Shown here: in pieces, positions 41,441 through 50,152 of the stretch | How positions within the stretch are numbered: position 1 is the first letter of the stretch | Layout: each line of letters opens with the position of its first letter | The notes under the pieces: model-generated | Database searches by the model: none | Told to the model about the DNA's origin: nothing | Seen by the model: only the letters and a program-made list of their open reading frames with translations | NCBI GenBank assembly: GCA_020437105.1 | Contig: JAGQWR010000134.1 | Location: 1 to 50,152 of the forward strand | Direction of reading: 5' to 3' | Length of the DNA: 50,152 bases | Source of the DNA: Saprospiraceae bacterium | GTDB taxonomy: Bacteria > Bacteroidota > Bacteroidia > Chitinophagales > Saprospiraceae | Translations under genes and position numbers: made by a program

Positions 41441-44404
41441 TTAGAAGCTTGCTCTCAGATGGAAATCATAACGTTTTGCAGATGGGAAAGGTAAAACCTC
41501 CACACCTGAAGACAGTCCACCTGATCCAAAATTGGATACCTCCGGATCATAAGAGTTGTAATCAAAGAAGTTCAACAGGTTAGTACCTGAGAAACCAATC
41601 GTCACTGAGCAAACGTCGCCAAAAGTGGAACGTGGAATCGTATAGTACAATCCAACTTCCCGGAGACGGATATAACCGGCATCCTCAATATATGGCTCGG
41701 TGTTTGCACCAAGCTGGCTCAAACGGTAATCACCATTACCCAACGCACCGGTAGGATCGAGTGTCGTGTCGTCGTAATCGTGTGTTGTTTCGTTGAGGTC
41801 GAAAAGCAATGTAGAGAGATTGATGTTCTCGCCACCTTGTTTCCAGTGCCACAAGAAAGTAAGAGTGAAATCACTTACCTGAATGCTATTGAACCAGGAC
41901 ATTTGGAAGTCAGGCTCCGCATCACCAAATACAACGAGACCGTCATCATCCGGATCTGCACCTACACCAATGATTTCGGTCGGACTATGTCCTTCCTTAA
42001 CACGGTATTGGCCTAAGAAATCGGCAAAACCACCTGTGGTAAATGAGGGTACATCCAAACGGGTAACCAGTGCATTGTTTTTCCACCAGGAAAGACGAGA
42101 GAACCAGTTTACTGTAGCTGTTTGAACGATATTGGCATTCAGACCAATCTCGATACCCTTGTTCTGAAGAGCGGCAGCATTAGTTACTTCTCTAATGAAC
42201 CCGGAGCTACTTGGTACATCGGCATTAAGCAGCAGGTCATCTACATTTTTGATGTAGTATGTCGCGTCAATCAAAAAGCGATTGTTGGAAAAACCAAGGT
42301 CAATACCAAACTCAAGTTCAGACTGACGTTCCGGACCTACATTTTCGTTTCCTTTTACATTGGCAATTGTAAGAGCGGAACTTCCACCTACAATAAACGG
42401 ACTAAAGGAAGTGTACTTAGAACCAAATGTGGCAAAGTTTCCAGACTCACCGTAAGCAGCCCGTAATTTCAACTGGCTAAGTGCTTCCGGTAGGATGTCA
42501 AACTCATGGATGTTGATCGCAACAGACCCTTTTGGATAGTAGTAGAGCTGATTAGGATCTCCATTATTAGAAGATTTATCACCCCGGATACCGGCTGTCA
42601 AAATGATCTGATCATTGATATTTACCTCTTCTTGTGCAAAGAAGCCTTTATCACGTTGGATCAAACGAGTTTGAGAAACATTCCGGGAACCTGCCTGGTC
42701 AACATTGGTTTGTGAACCGATGAGATCACTGGATTCTGCCAGGATATTATCCCGGTCAAACGTTTCGTTTGTCAAACCTACCTGTGTGCGGAAAGAAATT
42801 CCACTTGTCAGGTATTGCGACCAAACAAGGAATGCAGCCAGGTTGGTGTTGGTGTTCAAGGTGTTACCCTGAACAGAAACCCCGTTTAGGCCATTTCCGT
42901 CTCGTTGGAACTGAACACTGTTTGGGAAAATGGCCTGCGTATTCAATGCATAATGATCCACACCACCACGAAGGATAAGTTTCACGGAAGTATAATCACT
43001 GGTATAGAGCGCAGCAGTGGCATTTGCTCCGCCAAGGAAGCGGTCAACAGCTTCTCTGTTGGTTACTTTGGCAGCAGTTTCCAGAAAATTAGAAGCAGCA
43101 TACGGGTTTGCCGGATAGTTGCCATCTGCATCTGGAAGTAATTGTGCCCATGCAGGAGTTGCGGAAAACGAAACCCCCATGGTAGCACCAGAGTTGTCAT
43201 TGTTGAAAAAACCACGATCTGCAGCAGATTTGATGTAGTTGGTAGAAGCACCAACGGTCAACCATTTTGCAATTTCGTGATCCAGATTCAAACGTACACT
43301 TACTTTGTTATAACCAGTGTTTTGAACGATACCTTCTTCATCTTTGAAGGATGCTCCCAGGTAAAAGGAAGTTTTATCGGTACCACCGGTTATACTCAGT
43401 CTGGTGTTTAACAATAAGCCTGTATTGCCATAAAGCTCCTCCTCATAATTCTGAAGGGTTCCGCTGGCAACAGCTGCGTTATAAAGTGCTACATCACCTG
43501 CGTATCGGCTGGAATTAGCCACCCGATCTTCCGTCCAGTCGCGTACGCCAAGCGGGTTCAAAATAGTTGTAAAACCAACAGACTGGCTCACATCTACTTT
43601 GGTCTTTCCTGCTCGTCCGCGCTTGGTGGTAATGATTACAACCCCTCCGGATGCACGGGATCCATAGATCGCTGCAGCGGAAGCACCTTTGAGAATCTCA
43701 ATGTTTTCGATGTCATTTGGATCGAGGTCAGCCAGTCGATTGGACGGGTTATCCTGATTTGATTGACTTCCTCCGCCTGCTGCCTGTGAAACGATGTTCA
43801 AACCGGCTGCAGTTGAAGAGTTGTCAATAAAGACACCGTCAACAATGAAAAGTGGTTGAGAAGAACCATTGATCGAGGTAATACCCCGGAGATTCATCCG
43901 AATACCCCCACCTGGTGCACCTGAATTGGCACTGATGTTGGTACCGGTTGCTTTCCCGTAAAGGGCCGCATCCGTAGTAGTCGGAACGACTGTCCCTGTC
44001 AGTTCGGCAGAAGAAATAGATGCCACCGAATTGGCCAGGTTGGTCCGTTTAACACTTGTGGCCAAACCAGTTACGACTACTTCATCAAGCTGGGTGGTGG
44101 CATTTTCCAGAACCACATCCAAACTAACGGTAGAGCGGTTGACCGAAGCAGTAAATGTAGCATAACCTACATAGTTATACTCCAACTCGGCCGATTCGCC
44201 TGGCAGGTTAATCGTGTACTTTCCATTAAAGTCAGTAAATGTACCGACGGCTGTACCTTTTGCAAGTACTGTTACTCCAATTAGGGGATCCCCAGTATCA
44301 TCTGTAACAGTACCGGATACCTTAAATTGAGCCATGGCGAAAGAGGACCATAACATCAAGGCACCCGCTAGAAGTAAGACTTTGTCGAGTTTCTTCTTCT
44401 TCAT
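41441..44404 (-). CDS. SusC/RagA family TonB-linked outer-membrane transporter
   Basis: The 987-residue product has a signal peptide (about 1-25, ending AMAQ), an N-terminal carboxypeptidase-regulatory-like domain (GTVTDDTGDPLIGVTVLAKG; TDFNGKYTINLPG), the SusC signature LDEVVVTGLATSVKR, a plug domain (LRGITSINGSSQPLFIVDG, ASAAAIYGSRASGGVVIITT) and a TonB-dependent barrel to the end. It imports the substrate bound by the adjacent SusD (11 bases downstream). No regulator or enzyme is in this locus, so it is a minimal pair. Confidence 0.95.
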   Translation of the reverse strand: MKKKKLDKVLLLAGALMLWSSFAMAQFKVSGTVTDDTGDPLIGVTVLAKGTAVGTFTDFNGKYTINLPGESAELEYNYVGYATFTASVNRSTVSLDVVLENATTQLDEVVVTGLATSVKRTNLANSVASISSAELTGTVVPTTTDAALYGKATGTNISANSGAPGGGIRMNLRGITSINGSSQPLFIVDGVFIDNSSTAAGLNIVSQAAGGGSQSNQDNPSNRLADLDPNDIENIEILKGASAAAIYGSRASGGVVIITTKRGRAGKTKVDVSQSVGFTTILNPLGVRDWTEDRVANSSRYAGDVALYNAAVASGTLQNYEEELYGNTGLLLNTRLSITGGTDKTSFYLGASFKDEEGIVQNTGYNKVSVRLNLDHEIAKWLTVGASTNYIKSAADRGFFNNDNSGATMGVSFSATPAWAQLLPDADGNYPANPYAASNFLETAAKVTNREAVDRFLGGANATAALYTSDYTSVKLILRGGVDHYALNTQAIFPNSVQFQRDGNGLNGVSVQGNTLNTNTNLAAFLVWSQYLTSGISFRTQVGLTNETFDRDNILAESSDLIGSQTNVDQAGSRNVSQTRLIQRDKGFFAQEEVNINDQIILTAGIRGDKSSNNGDPNQLYYYPKGSVAINIHEFDILPEALSQLKLRAAYGESGNFATFGSKYTSFSPFIVGGSSALTIANVKGNENVGPERQSELEFGIDLGFSNNRFLIDATYYIKNVDDLLLNADVPSSSGFIREVTNAAALQNKGIEIGLNANIVQTATVNWFSRLSWWKNNALVTRLDVPSFTTGGFADFLGQYRVKEGHSPTEIIGVGADPDDDGLVVFGDAEPDFQMSWFNSIQVSDFTLTFLWHWKQGGENINLSTLLFDLNETTHDYDDTTLDPTGALGNGDYRLSQLGANTEPYIEDAGYIRLREVGLYYTIPRSTFGDVCSVTIGFSGTNLLNFFDYNSYDPEVSNFGSGGLSSGVEVLPFPSAKRYDFHLRASF

Positions 44405-44606
44405 AAGCGTGTAATTAATTTTGTGAACAATTGAACGTAAGGTAATATTATTTGCAAAAACTCATGTATGCAAATTAACATTTGGTAAACGTAAAGGGAG
44501 AATGGTTCGCGGCTAAACGGATGTAAAAATGGGATGAGCCGTTAGATTCCATTGGCCATGATCCATTCCTAATCAAATAGTGAATCAAAAAGTCTCCTAT
44601 TTGTTA

Positions 44607-47057
44607 CTACATAGTTGGAAAGCGATTGGGCTCTGCTTCCAAAAGCATCTGATATATTTTTTCAAAGATGTCTTCCGGGTTCGGTTTACTGAAGTAATCA
44701 CCTACAGATCCGTATGGCGGCCGATGCGCTTTTGCGCTGATGGTGCAGGGTTCTGAGTCCAGGTATCGATAGCCATTTTGTACCTCCAAAACCTGCTGCA
44801 TCATGTAGGCAGAAGCGCCTCCTGGTACATCCTCATCCAGAAAAACAACCCGGTTAGTTTTTTTGAGTGATTCGACGATTCGGTGTTCGAGATCAAAGGG
44901 CAGGAGAGATTGTACATCGATTAGTTCAACACTGATGCCATGTTCTGCCAGCATCTGGATGCTTTTTTCTGCAACACGTACGCAGGAGCCATAGGTGACC
45001 AGGGTAACATCTGTTCCTTCCAGTAAGATTTCCGGGACACCCAGGGGTACGGTAAACGTGCCAATATTGTCAGGCAGTTGTTCTTTTAAACGGTAGCCGT
45101 TTAGACACTCAATCACGAGGGCCGGATCATCCGATTGCAACATGGTATTGTAAAAACCTGCGGCCTGCGTCATGTTTCGAGGCACAAGGACATAAATTCC
45201 CCGTAAGGAATTCAAAATCATGCCCAGAGGCGAACCGGCATGCCAAATACCTTCCAGCCGATGTCCGCGGGTACGGATAATCGCCGGAGCTTGTTGCAAC
45301 CCATTAGATCGGTATCGAAGGGTGGCCAAATCATCTGATAAAGGCTGCAGGCCATAAATCAGATAATCGAGGTATTGGATTTCGGCAATAGGCCGGAGAC
45401 CACGCATGGCCATACCAATTGCCTGGCCCATGATGGACCATTCCCGAATACCGGTATCAAAAACCCGATCCTTACCATATTTTTGCTGCAACCCGGCAAA
45501 ACCCTGATTTACGCCTCCTATTTGCCCCAGGTCTTCGCCAAAGGCAAAAAGATTGGAGTAATTGGATAAAGCTGCATCAAAACAGGCATTCAACACTTCA
45601 AAGCCATTCTTTTTGGGGCTGTTTTCAGAATATTCAGCAGGAATAACCGGTATCCGTAAAGCAGATTTTGGGGAAGTGGAGTATAAGTGTGTATGATACC
45701 ACTTCTCACTATTCTGACTGGCTGATTGCAGAATTTGATCTATTTGTTCGGCACAGGGATGTTGCTGACCAAGTAATTTAAACTTTAACCGGCGCACATT
45801 TTGGATCAGATCACTATATAAGGGATCGATCAGACTTTTAAACTCCTGAGCTTCCGATGCAACGGTTATGTTGGCTTCTGCCAGTTGGGAATATATACCG
45901 GCTATTTGTTGCTTAAGTGTTTTGGCGGGGGTGATCAGTCTTTCCCAGGCTTTTTTCTTGCTTTCGCGAACATGTTTTTTAGCATCTTCATCAATCTGAT
46001 CCAATTCGGCTTTTGTGCCGATCCCGGTCTCCAGAATCCAGTCACGCATCACCTGAATGCAGTCATGTTCTTTCTCCCACGCCAGTCTTTCCGGACTTTT
46101 ATAGCGCTCGTGTGATCCGGAAGTGGAGTGCCCTTGTGGTTGTGTTAATTCCTGAATATGAAAAAGGGCGGGGATATGTGTTTCGCGAATGCGGTCAATT
46201 CCCGTTTCATATAATTCACATAGACCGGGATAGTCCCAGCCTTTACCTGTGTGAATTTCAATGCCATTGCTGCCTTGCTTCCACTCCATGCCCCGAAGTG
46301 CCTCGGAGATACTTTCTTTAGTGGTTTGGTATTTTTTGGAAACCGATATACCAAAACCATCATCCCAAACGGAAATGGCTATTGGAACCTGAAGGACACC
46401 GGCAGCGTTTACTGTTTCCCAGAAAATGCCCTCCGACGTACTGGCATCTCCGATTGTCGTAAAGCACACTTCCTTTCCGTCGTTTGAAAAGTTGCCGGCA
46501 GCGCTTAGCTCCGGATTGCTGCGGTACTTCCCGGAAGCGAATGCCAGGCCGAGTGCCCGAGCCATTTGCCCACCGGTAGAGGAGATGTCACTGGATGTAT
46601 TATATTGTTCGAGGTGGTTGGTCCAATTGCCCTGATCGTCAATAGTAGGCGTTGCGTAGTGGCTGTTCATCTGGCGGCCACCGGAGAAGGGGTCATTTTC
46701 CGGATCTGCATAGAGTTGGGCGAAAAAATCTTCCACCGTACAGATATCCAGGGCAAACATGAGGGTTTGGTCTCTGTAGTAACCGGATCGCCAATCGCCT
46801 TTTTTGAAGGCACGGGCCATGGCTACCTGAGGAACCTCTTTTCCGTCACCTACGATACCAAATTTTGCTTTTCCGGTCAGTACCTCCTTTCGAGCCAGGT
46901 AACTGGCTTCCCTGCTTATGACACAGATCCGATAGTCCCTTAACACCTCTTGCCGATATTGGGCTTCCAGGGATTCAGGGCTTTGAGTAATCTCGTCCGA
47001 AGTCAGGGAGTTATCGACCATTGGGTGATTTTTGGTTTTACTGGAAGGAAGTTTCAA
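44607..47057 (-). CDS. 2-oxoacid dehydrogenase E1, fused alpha and beta subunits
   Basis: The 816-residue product joins an E1 alpha domain (about 30-400; thiamine-diphosphate motif GDASTSEGIFWETVNAAG) and an E1 beta domain (about 470-810; FGEDLGQIGGVNQGF, DTGIREWSIMGQAIG, GGASAYMMQQVL). Such enzymes decarboxylate 2-oxoacids and pass the acyl group to lipoyl E2. The sequence resembles branched-chain types most (inference). No E2 or E3 genes are adjacent. An in-frame ATG 12 codons later is an alternative start. A weak promoter-like TAATTTTG lies at 47118-47111. Confidence 0.93.
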   Translation of the reverse strand: MKLPSSKTKNHPMVDNSLTSDEITQSPESLEAQYRQEVLRDYRICVISREASYLARKEVLTGKAKFGIVGDGKEVPQVAMARAFKKGDWRSGYYRDQTLMFALDICTVEDFFAQLYADPENDPFSGGRQMNSHYATPTIDDQGNWTNHLEQYNTSSDISSTGGQMARALGLAFASGKYRSNPELSAAGNFSNDGKEVCFTTIGDASTSEGIFWETVNAAGVLQVPIAISVWDDGFGISVSKKYQTTKESISEALRGMEWKQGSNGIEIHTGKGWDYPGLCELYETGIDRIRETHIPALFHIQELTQPQGHSTSGSHERYKSPERLAWEKEHDCIQVMRDWILETGIGTKAELDQIDEDAKKHVRESKKKAWERLITPAKTLKQQIAGIYSQLAEANITVASEAQEFKSLIDPLYSDLIQNVRRLKFKLLGQQHPCAEQIDQILQSASQNSEKWYHTHLYSTSPKSALRIPVIPAEYSENSPKKNGFEVLNACFDAALSNYSNLFAFGEDLGQIGGVNQGFAGLQQKYGKDRVFDTGIREWSIMGQAIGMAMRGLRPIAEIQYLDYLIYGLQPLSDDLATLRYRSNGLQQAPAIIRTRGHRLEGIWHAGSPLGMILNSLRGIYVLVPRNMTQAAGFYNTMLQSDDPALVIECLNGYRLKEQLPDNIGTFTVPLGVPEILLEGTDVTLVTYGSCVRVAEKSIQMLAEHGISVELIDVQSLLPFDLEHRIVESLKKTNRVVFLDEDVPGGASAYMMQQVLEVQNGYRYLDSEPCTISAKAHRPPYGSVGDYFSKPNPEDIFEKIYQMLLEAEPNRFPTM

Positions 47058-47257
47058 AAAAAATTCGGTTAGAACTTAGCAGAATTACAAAATGGTGTCA
47101 AACACCGGTGCAAAATTACAAAAAATGCGTCAATCTATTCGAAATTCCATAGGAAACACGTTCGCAGTACTCGTTTTTACAGAGAATGAGCCATATAGCA
47201 GTTTGGCCGGTTTAAGCCAATTAACAGCATATTAACATCCTATACCCAATAAATCGC

Positions 47258-47288
47258 TTTCATCTTGCGTCATAAAATTGTATTTTTG
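47258..47288 (+). promoter_or_regulatory. Promoter for the DUF1573 gene
   Basis: TTTC (47258-47261) and TATTTTTG (47281-47288) lie 19 bases apart and match the Bacteroidota -33/-7 consensus, with the -7 exact. Predicted transcription starts near 47295, about 30 bases before ATG 47325, which supports that start over the earlier one at 47265. Confidence 0.6.
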
Positions 47289-47324
47289 TTGCTGGTAAAA
47301 ACGTACAAACAAGAAATTTATACC

Positions 47325-47783
47325 ATGAAAAAACTTTTTTCCGCATTTACGTTCATGCTTCTATTTGCTGCTCTAGGGCAGGCTCAAACGGAAGCTACTG
47401 CTGATCAACCTGTAAACGAGGGTGGTCCAATCATTTCTTTTGAAGTAACCGAGATCGATTACGGTGTTATCGAACAAAATGCTGATCCATACCGGTATTT
47501 TAATTTTTCGAACACAGGCGACGAACCTTTGATTATCAGTAATGCAAAGGGAAGTTGTGGCTGTACCGTTCCTAAAACGCCTGAAGCACCGGTTCTTCCG
47601 GGCGAAAGTGCTCAGATTGAGGTTCGCTACGACACAAAACGCTTAGGTCGTTTTACAAAAACAGTTACCCTGACTACCAATGCAGTGGATTCTCCACATG
47701 TACTACGTATTAAAGGAGAGGTAATTGCTCCTGCTGCAGAACCAGAAGGTGTTCCTGCAAGTACTGGTGGATTTAGTAATTAA
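47325..47783 (+). CDS. DUF1573 secreted protein
   Basis: The 152-residue product starts at ATG 47325, giving a signal peptide (MKKLFSAFTFMLLFAALGQAQ). Most of the rest is a DUF1573 domain with the characteristic ISFEVTEIDYGVIEQ, FNFSNTGDEPLIISNAKGSCGC and EVRYDTKRLGRFTK. DUF1573 proteins are Ig-like, common in Bacteroidota envelopes, and of unknown function. A shorter start is preferred because of the promoter and signal peptide. A strong terminator follows. Confidence 0.9.
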   Translation: MKKLFSAFTFMLLFAALGQAQTEATADQPVNEGGPIISFEVTEIDYGVIEQNADPYRYFNFSNTGDEPLIISNAKGSCGCTVPKTPEAPVLPGESAQIEVRYDTKRLGRFTKTVTLTTNAVDSPHVLRIKGEVIAPAAEPEGVPASTGGFSN

Positions 47784-47806
47784 GACCAGCCAACAGACCT
47801 AAATAA

Positions 47807-47841
47807 AAAAAGGCGCTGCCCATCGGGCAGTGCCTTTTTTT
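47807..47841 (+). terminator. Terminator after the DUF1573 gene
   Basis: AGGCGCTGCCC (47811-47821) and GGGCAGTGCCT (47825-47835) form an eleven-base stem with one G-T pair and a three-base loop; A's precede it and T's follow. Confidence 0.9.
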
Positions 47842-48580
47842 ATTTGTATCCTGGAAAGTGAAAGCCCTTGCTTTTTACAGCAAGGGCCTCTAACCCAAAC
47901 AAATAAACACAAAAACTACTTTACATACAAGTATAGTAATCTTCTCAGGAAGTCGGAAAAAGCATTAAGGAAACTAAGGCGCGTTGTGACGTTGTAATTG
48001 CCTGATATTTATAATTCCTGTACTTTCTACAAGGATAAAGCAATTAATATGTGTGACACAAAAAAAATCCCGTATATACCGTTCGCACATCCAGCGGATT
48101 TTCGCTAATACAGGAGATTTAAGTTGGGTGGGATCAGGCCGGTCAAAATGGATACGGAGGAGCCGGGAGCACAGTATTTTTTTTCAAAAATAATTTTCCA
48201 CATTTTACCCACATCTACTATGTGCAAAACTCCCACATCCATGTGGAAAAGTGAAAATGGGAAATAGGTGTTACCCCATGTATTAAGTTAAACGTCTGAG
48301 CCTCAAATGAATCCTTTTTTTGGTTAAAGTAAACGGGATGTTGACAAATGAAATTTGGTGTTGAGAGAATTCGGATTTAGACTTCCAATCTTTGAAATCC
48401 GGTTTCAGGTTTCGATTTTTTTTCCCACCTTTGTAATCCCACAACGCTGAACACATATCCGGTTAAAATGGATTTTCAGTGGTAGGGAAGGGCACTTTTC
48501 AGGTCATTAAAAACGGCCTAGCTGACTTACTGATACTCATTACTCAAAACAAGTTTGGTTAACATTTTAATTCTTGCAGG
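47842..48580. other. Gene-free region upstream of dnaA, possible oriC
   Basis: This 740-base stretch holds no supported reading frame. It has an eight-base hairpin GCCCTTGC/GCAAGGGC (47864-47871 and 47880-47887) and, about 330 bases before dnaA, an AT-rich tract with DnaA-box-like sites TTTTCCACA (48194-48202) and its inverted copy (48242-48250), each one mismatch from TTATCCACA. Adjacency to dnaA fits an origin, but only two weak boxes are visible, so the assignment is tentative. Confidence 0.4.
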
Positions 48581-49999
48581 ATGACAAGAGACCATGCTGC
48601 TATCTGGGACAACTGTCTCCAGACTATCCGTAGGAACGTCAATTTACAGAGTTACAAAACCTGGTTTGAACCCATCAAGCCTGTGCGGCTTATGAATGAG
48701 GCACTCACGATCCAGGTTCCCAACAAATTCTTTTACGAATGGTTGGAAGAGCATTACGTAGCACTGTTAAAAATGACGATCCGAAAGGAGTTGGGCGACA
48801 AAGGACGTTTAGAATACCAGATACTAATGGGGGCTTTGCAACAACAGCAAAAAGCCAACGGCACTAAAATGAGTGATCAGGAGCATAATATGCCCGGGAT
48901 GATCGATACCCAGTCGATCAAGAATCCCTTTGTGATTCCGGGGATCAAAAAGATGAAGGTAGATCCCCAACTCAATCCTTCGTATGTCTTCGAATCGTAC
49001 ATCGAAGGGGACTGTAATCGCCTTGCCCGCTCAGCCGGACTCGCTGTCGCGAAAAAACCGGGAGGTACTGCCTTTAACCCGCTGTTTATCTTCGGCGATG
49101 TAGGTCTGGGGAAAACACACCTGGCACACTCTATTGGCCATGAGGTGCTGCGGCGCTTCCCGAATAAGACCGTATTATATGTGTCGTCGGAGAAATTCAC
49201 CAATCAGATCATCGAATCGATTAAGAATAACGCCACCAACGACTTTATCAATTTTTACCAACTGATCGATGTACTGATCGTGGATGACATCCAGTTTTTG
49301 GCCAACAAGCAAAAAACTCAGGAAATCTTTTTCCACATTTTCAATCAGCTACACCAAAAAGGCAAACAGATTGTACTGACCTCAGACCGGGCACCTAAGG
49401 ATTTAGACGGCATGGCAGATCGTCTGATTTCCCGATTCAAATGGGGCCTTTCAGCAGATCTTTCCGCCCCTGATCTCGAAACTCGTATTGCTATCCTCGA
49501 AGCTAAAATGGCGCAGGAAGGGGTGGAGATCTCACAGGATGTTTCTGAGTTTGTTTGTTTCAATATCAAAAATAATATCCGGGAGCTCGAAGGTGTACTG
49601 GTGAGTCTGATCGCTCAGTCTTCCCTAAACCGCCGCGAAATAGATGTTAACCTGGCCAAAGAAGTGATCAAAAACTTCGTCACACAGATTAATAAGGAGA
49701 TCACTGTTGACTTCATTCAGAAGCTGGTAGCTGATCACTTTAAAGTGCCTGTTGATACACTGGCCGGAAAAACCCGCAAACGCCAAATCGTTATAGCCCG
49801 ACAACTAAGTATGTACCTGGCAAAAAAACTGACCGATAAATCCCTGAAAGCCATTGGCGAAAATTTTGGTGGCAGAGACCACTCTACTGTTATTTATTCC
49901 TGCAATACCGTGCAGGATTTGCTCGACACAGATACCTTCTTTAAAGAGACTGTTTCTGATCTGGAGAAGAAAATCCGGATGAGTCTGAACGATAATTAA
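48581..49999 (+). CDS. dnaA: Chromosomal replication initiator protein DnaA
   Basis: The 472-residue product is a full-length DnaA. Domain I (1-70) begins MTRDHAAIWDNCLQTIRRNV; domain II is a Gln-rich linker (about 85-125); domain III is AAA+ ATPase with Walker A GDVGLGKT (172-179) and Walker B VLIVDDIQFL near 234-243; domain IV carries the DnaA-box-binding signature GRDHSTV (431-437). It opens replication by binding DnaA boxes and ATP. The upstream 740 bases are gene-free. Confidence 0.97.
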   Translation: MTRDHAAIWDNCLQTIRRNVNLQSYKTWFEPIKPVRLMNEALTIQVPNKFFYEWLEEHYVALLKMTIRKELGDKGRLEYQILMGALQQQQKANGTKMSDQEHNMPGMIDTQSIKNPFVIPGIKKMKVDPQLNPSYVFESYIEGDCNRLARSAGLAVAKKPGGTAFNPLFIFGDVGLGKTHLAHSIGHEVLRRFPNKTVLYVSSEKFTNQIIESIKNNATNDFINFYQLIDVLIVDDIQFLANKQKTQEIFFHIFNQLHQKGKQIVLTSDRAPKDLDGMADRLISRFKWGLSADLSAPDLETRIAILEAKMAQEGVEISQDVSEFVCFNIKNNIRELEGVLVSLIAQSSLNRREIDVNLAKEVIKNFVTQINKEITVDFIQKLVADHFKVPVDTLAGKTRKRQIVIARQLSMYLAKKLTDKSLKAIGENFGGRDHSTVIYSCNTVQDLLDTDTFFKETVSDLEKKIRMSLNDN

Positions 50000-50048
50000 T
50001 ACCGACGATCAGCCATCATGCTGATAATCAATATTTTTGAGGGATTCG

Positions 50049-50085
50049 AAAGTCCGCTGTGTTTCCATAGCGGACTTTTTTTATT
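50049..50085 (+). terminator. Terminator after dnaA
   Basis: AAAGTCCGCTGTG (50049-50061) pairs with CATAGCGGACTTT (50066-50078) with one G-T pair, then a T-run follows. It ends the dnaA transcript 50 bases past the stop. Confidence 0.9.
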
Positions 50086-50102
50086 TCAAAACAGATGTTT
50101 TG

Positions 50103-50152
50103 CCCCGATAGCTATTGGGGGTGATCCAGTGATTCAGTGCCCCGATAGCTAT
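50103..50152. repeat. CCCCGATAGC palindromic repeats at the window end
   Basis: CCCCGATAGCTATTGGGG (50103-50120) is an almost perfect palindrome; a second copy, CCCCGATAGCTAT, starts at 50140 and is cut by the window edge. The word CCCGATAGC also occurs at 150-158. No gene is seen after the dnaA terminator. It is likely a dispersed intergenic repeat, with copies spaced about 37 bases apart. Confidence 0.6.

Overview
The window reads as a chromosomal segment of a free-living Bacteroidota bacterium, most likely of the Saprospiria/Lewinella-like group (the phylum is well supported, the family is inference). The phylum evidence is: four secreted proteins with type IX secretion (T9SS) C-terminal sorting domains; a SusC/SusD outer-membrane pair; SprB-like repeats; the gene order rpmB-rpmG-DUF4295-ftsY; a bacillithiol gene (bshB1); promoters of the Bacteroidota form TTTG-N17-22-TAnnTTTG; and little sign of Shine-Dalgarno sequences. 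No phage, transposase, CRISPR array or rRNA was seen.

Layout. 1-2315: a mosaic of small hairpin repeats, a methyltransferase lacking a conventional start, a VanW-family protein and a lipoprotein. 2339-5591 (minus): thiolase, ftsY, DUF4295, rpmG, rpmB and tRNA-Arg(ACG). 5767-18430: an extracellular block of subtilisin-like protease, binding protein, beta-propeller protein, PQQ-type sugar dehydrogenase, a 1118-residue T9SS protein, a cohesin-like lipoprotein, an AT-hook DNA-binding protein split by a frameshift, and a beta-lactamase-fold hydrolase. 18670-21584: outer-membrane barrel, RlpA-SPOR, lipoprotein and an Arg/Glu repeat protein. 21684-27833: a complete suf operon (sufB-C-D-S-E, a MIP18-family gene, and an Rrf2 regulator) behind a textbook Bacteroidota promoter. 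27830-34883: TetR regulator, glutathione peroxidase, bshB1, acyl-CoA carboxylase beta subunit, HtrA protease and dapF. 34889-37390: an unrecognised three-gene set. 37506-47057: TPR protein, Tex, SusD/SusC and a fused 2-oxoacid dehydrogenase E1. 47325-50152: DUF1573 protein, a roughly 800-base non-coding region that may be or adjoin oriC, dnaA, and a CCCGATAGC palindrome repeat.

How the genes work together. The suf operon builds and delivers iron-sulfur clusters and probably senses them through its last gene. GPx and BshB1 are adjacent and both belong to thiol redox defence. The T9SS cargo, RlpA, SusC/D and lipoproteins build and use the cell surface. 

Most interesting signals. (1) An AT-hook repeat gene (15738-16668) is interrupted at a run of nine A; a one-base shift joins it to a 98-residue C-terminal domain whose stop codon sits in the gene's terminator, so transcriptional slippage or programmed frameshifting is plausible. 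(2) A roughly 378-base element with terminal inverted repeats is filled with small perfect hairpins; similar three-base-loop hairpin mosaics occur at 1-166 and 28627-28760. (3) An unknown three-gene envelope-associated operon lies at 34889-37390.
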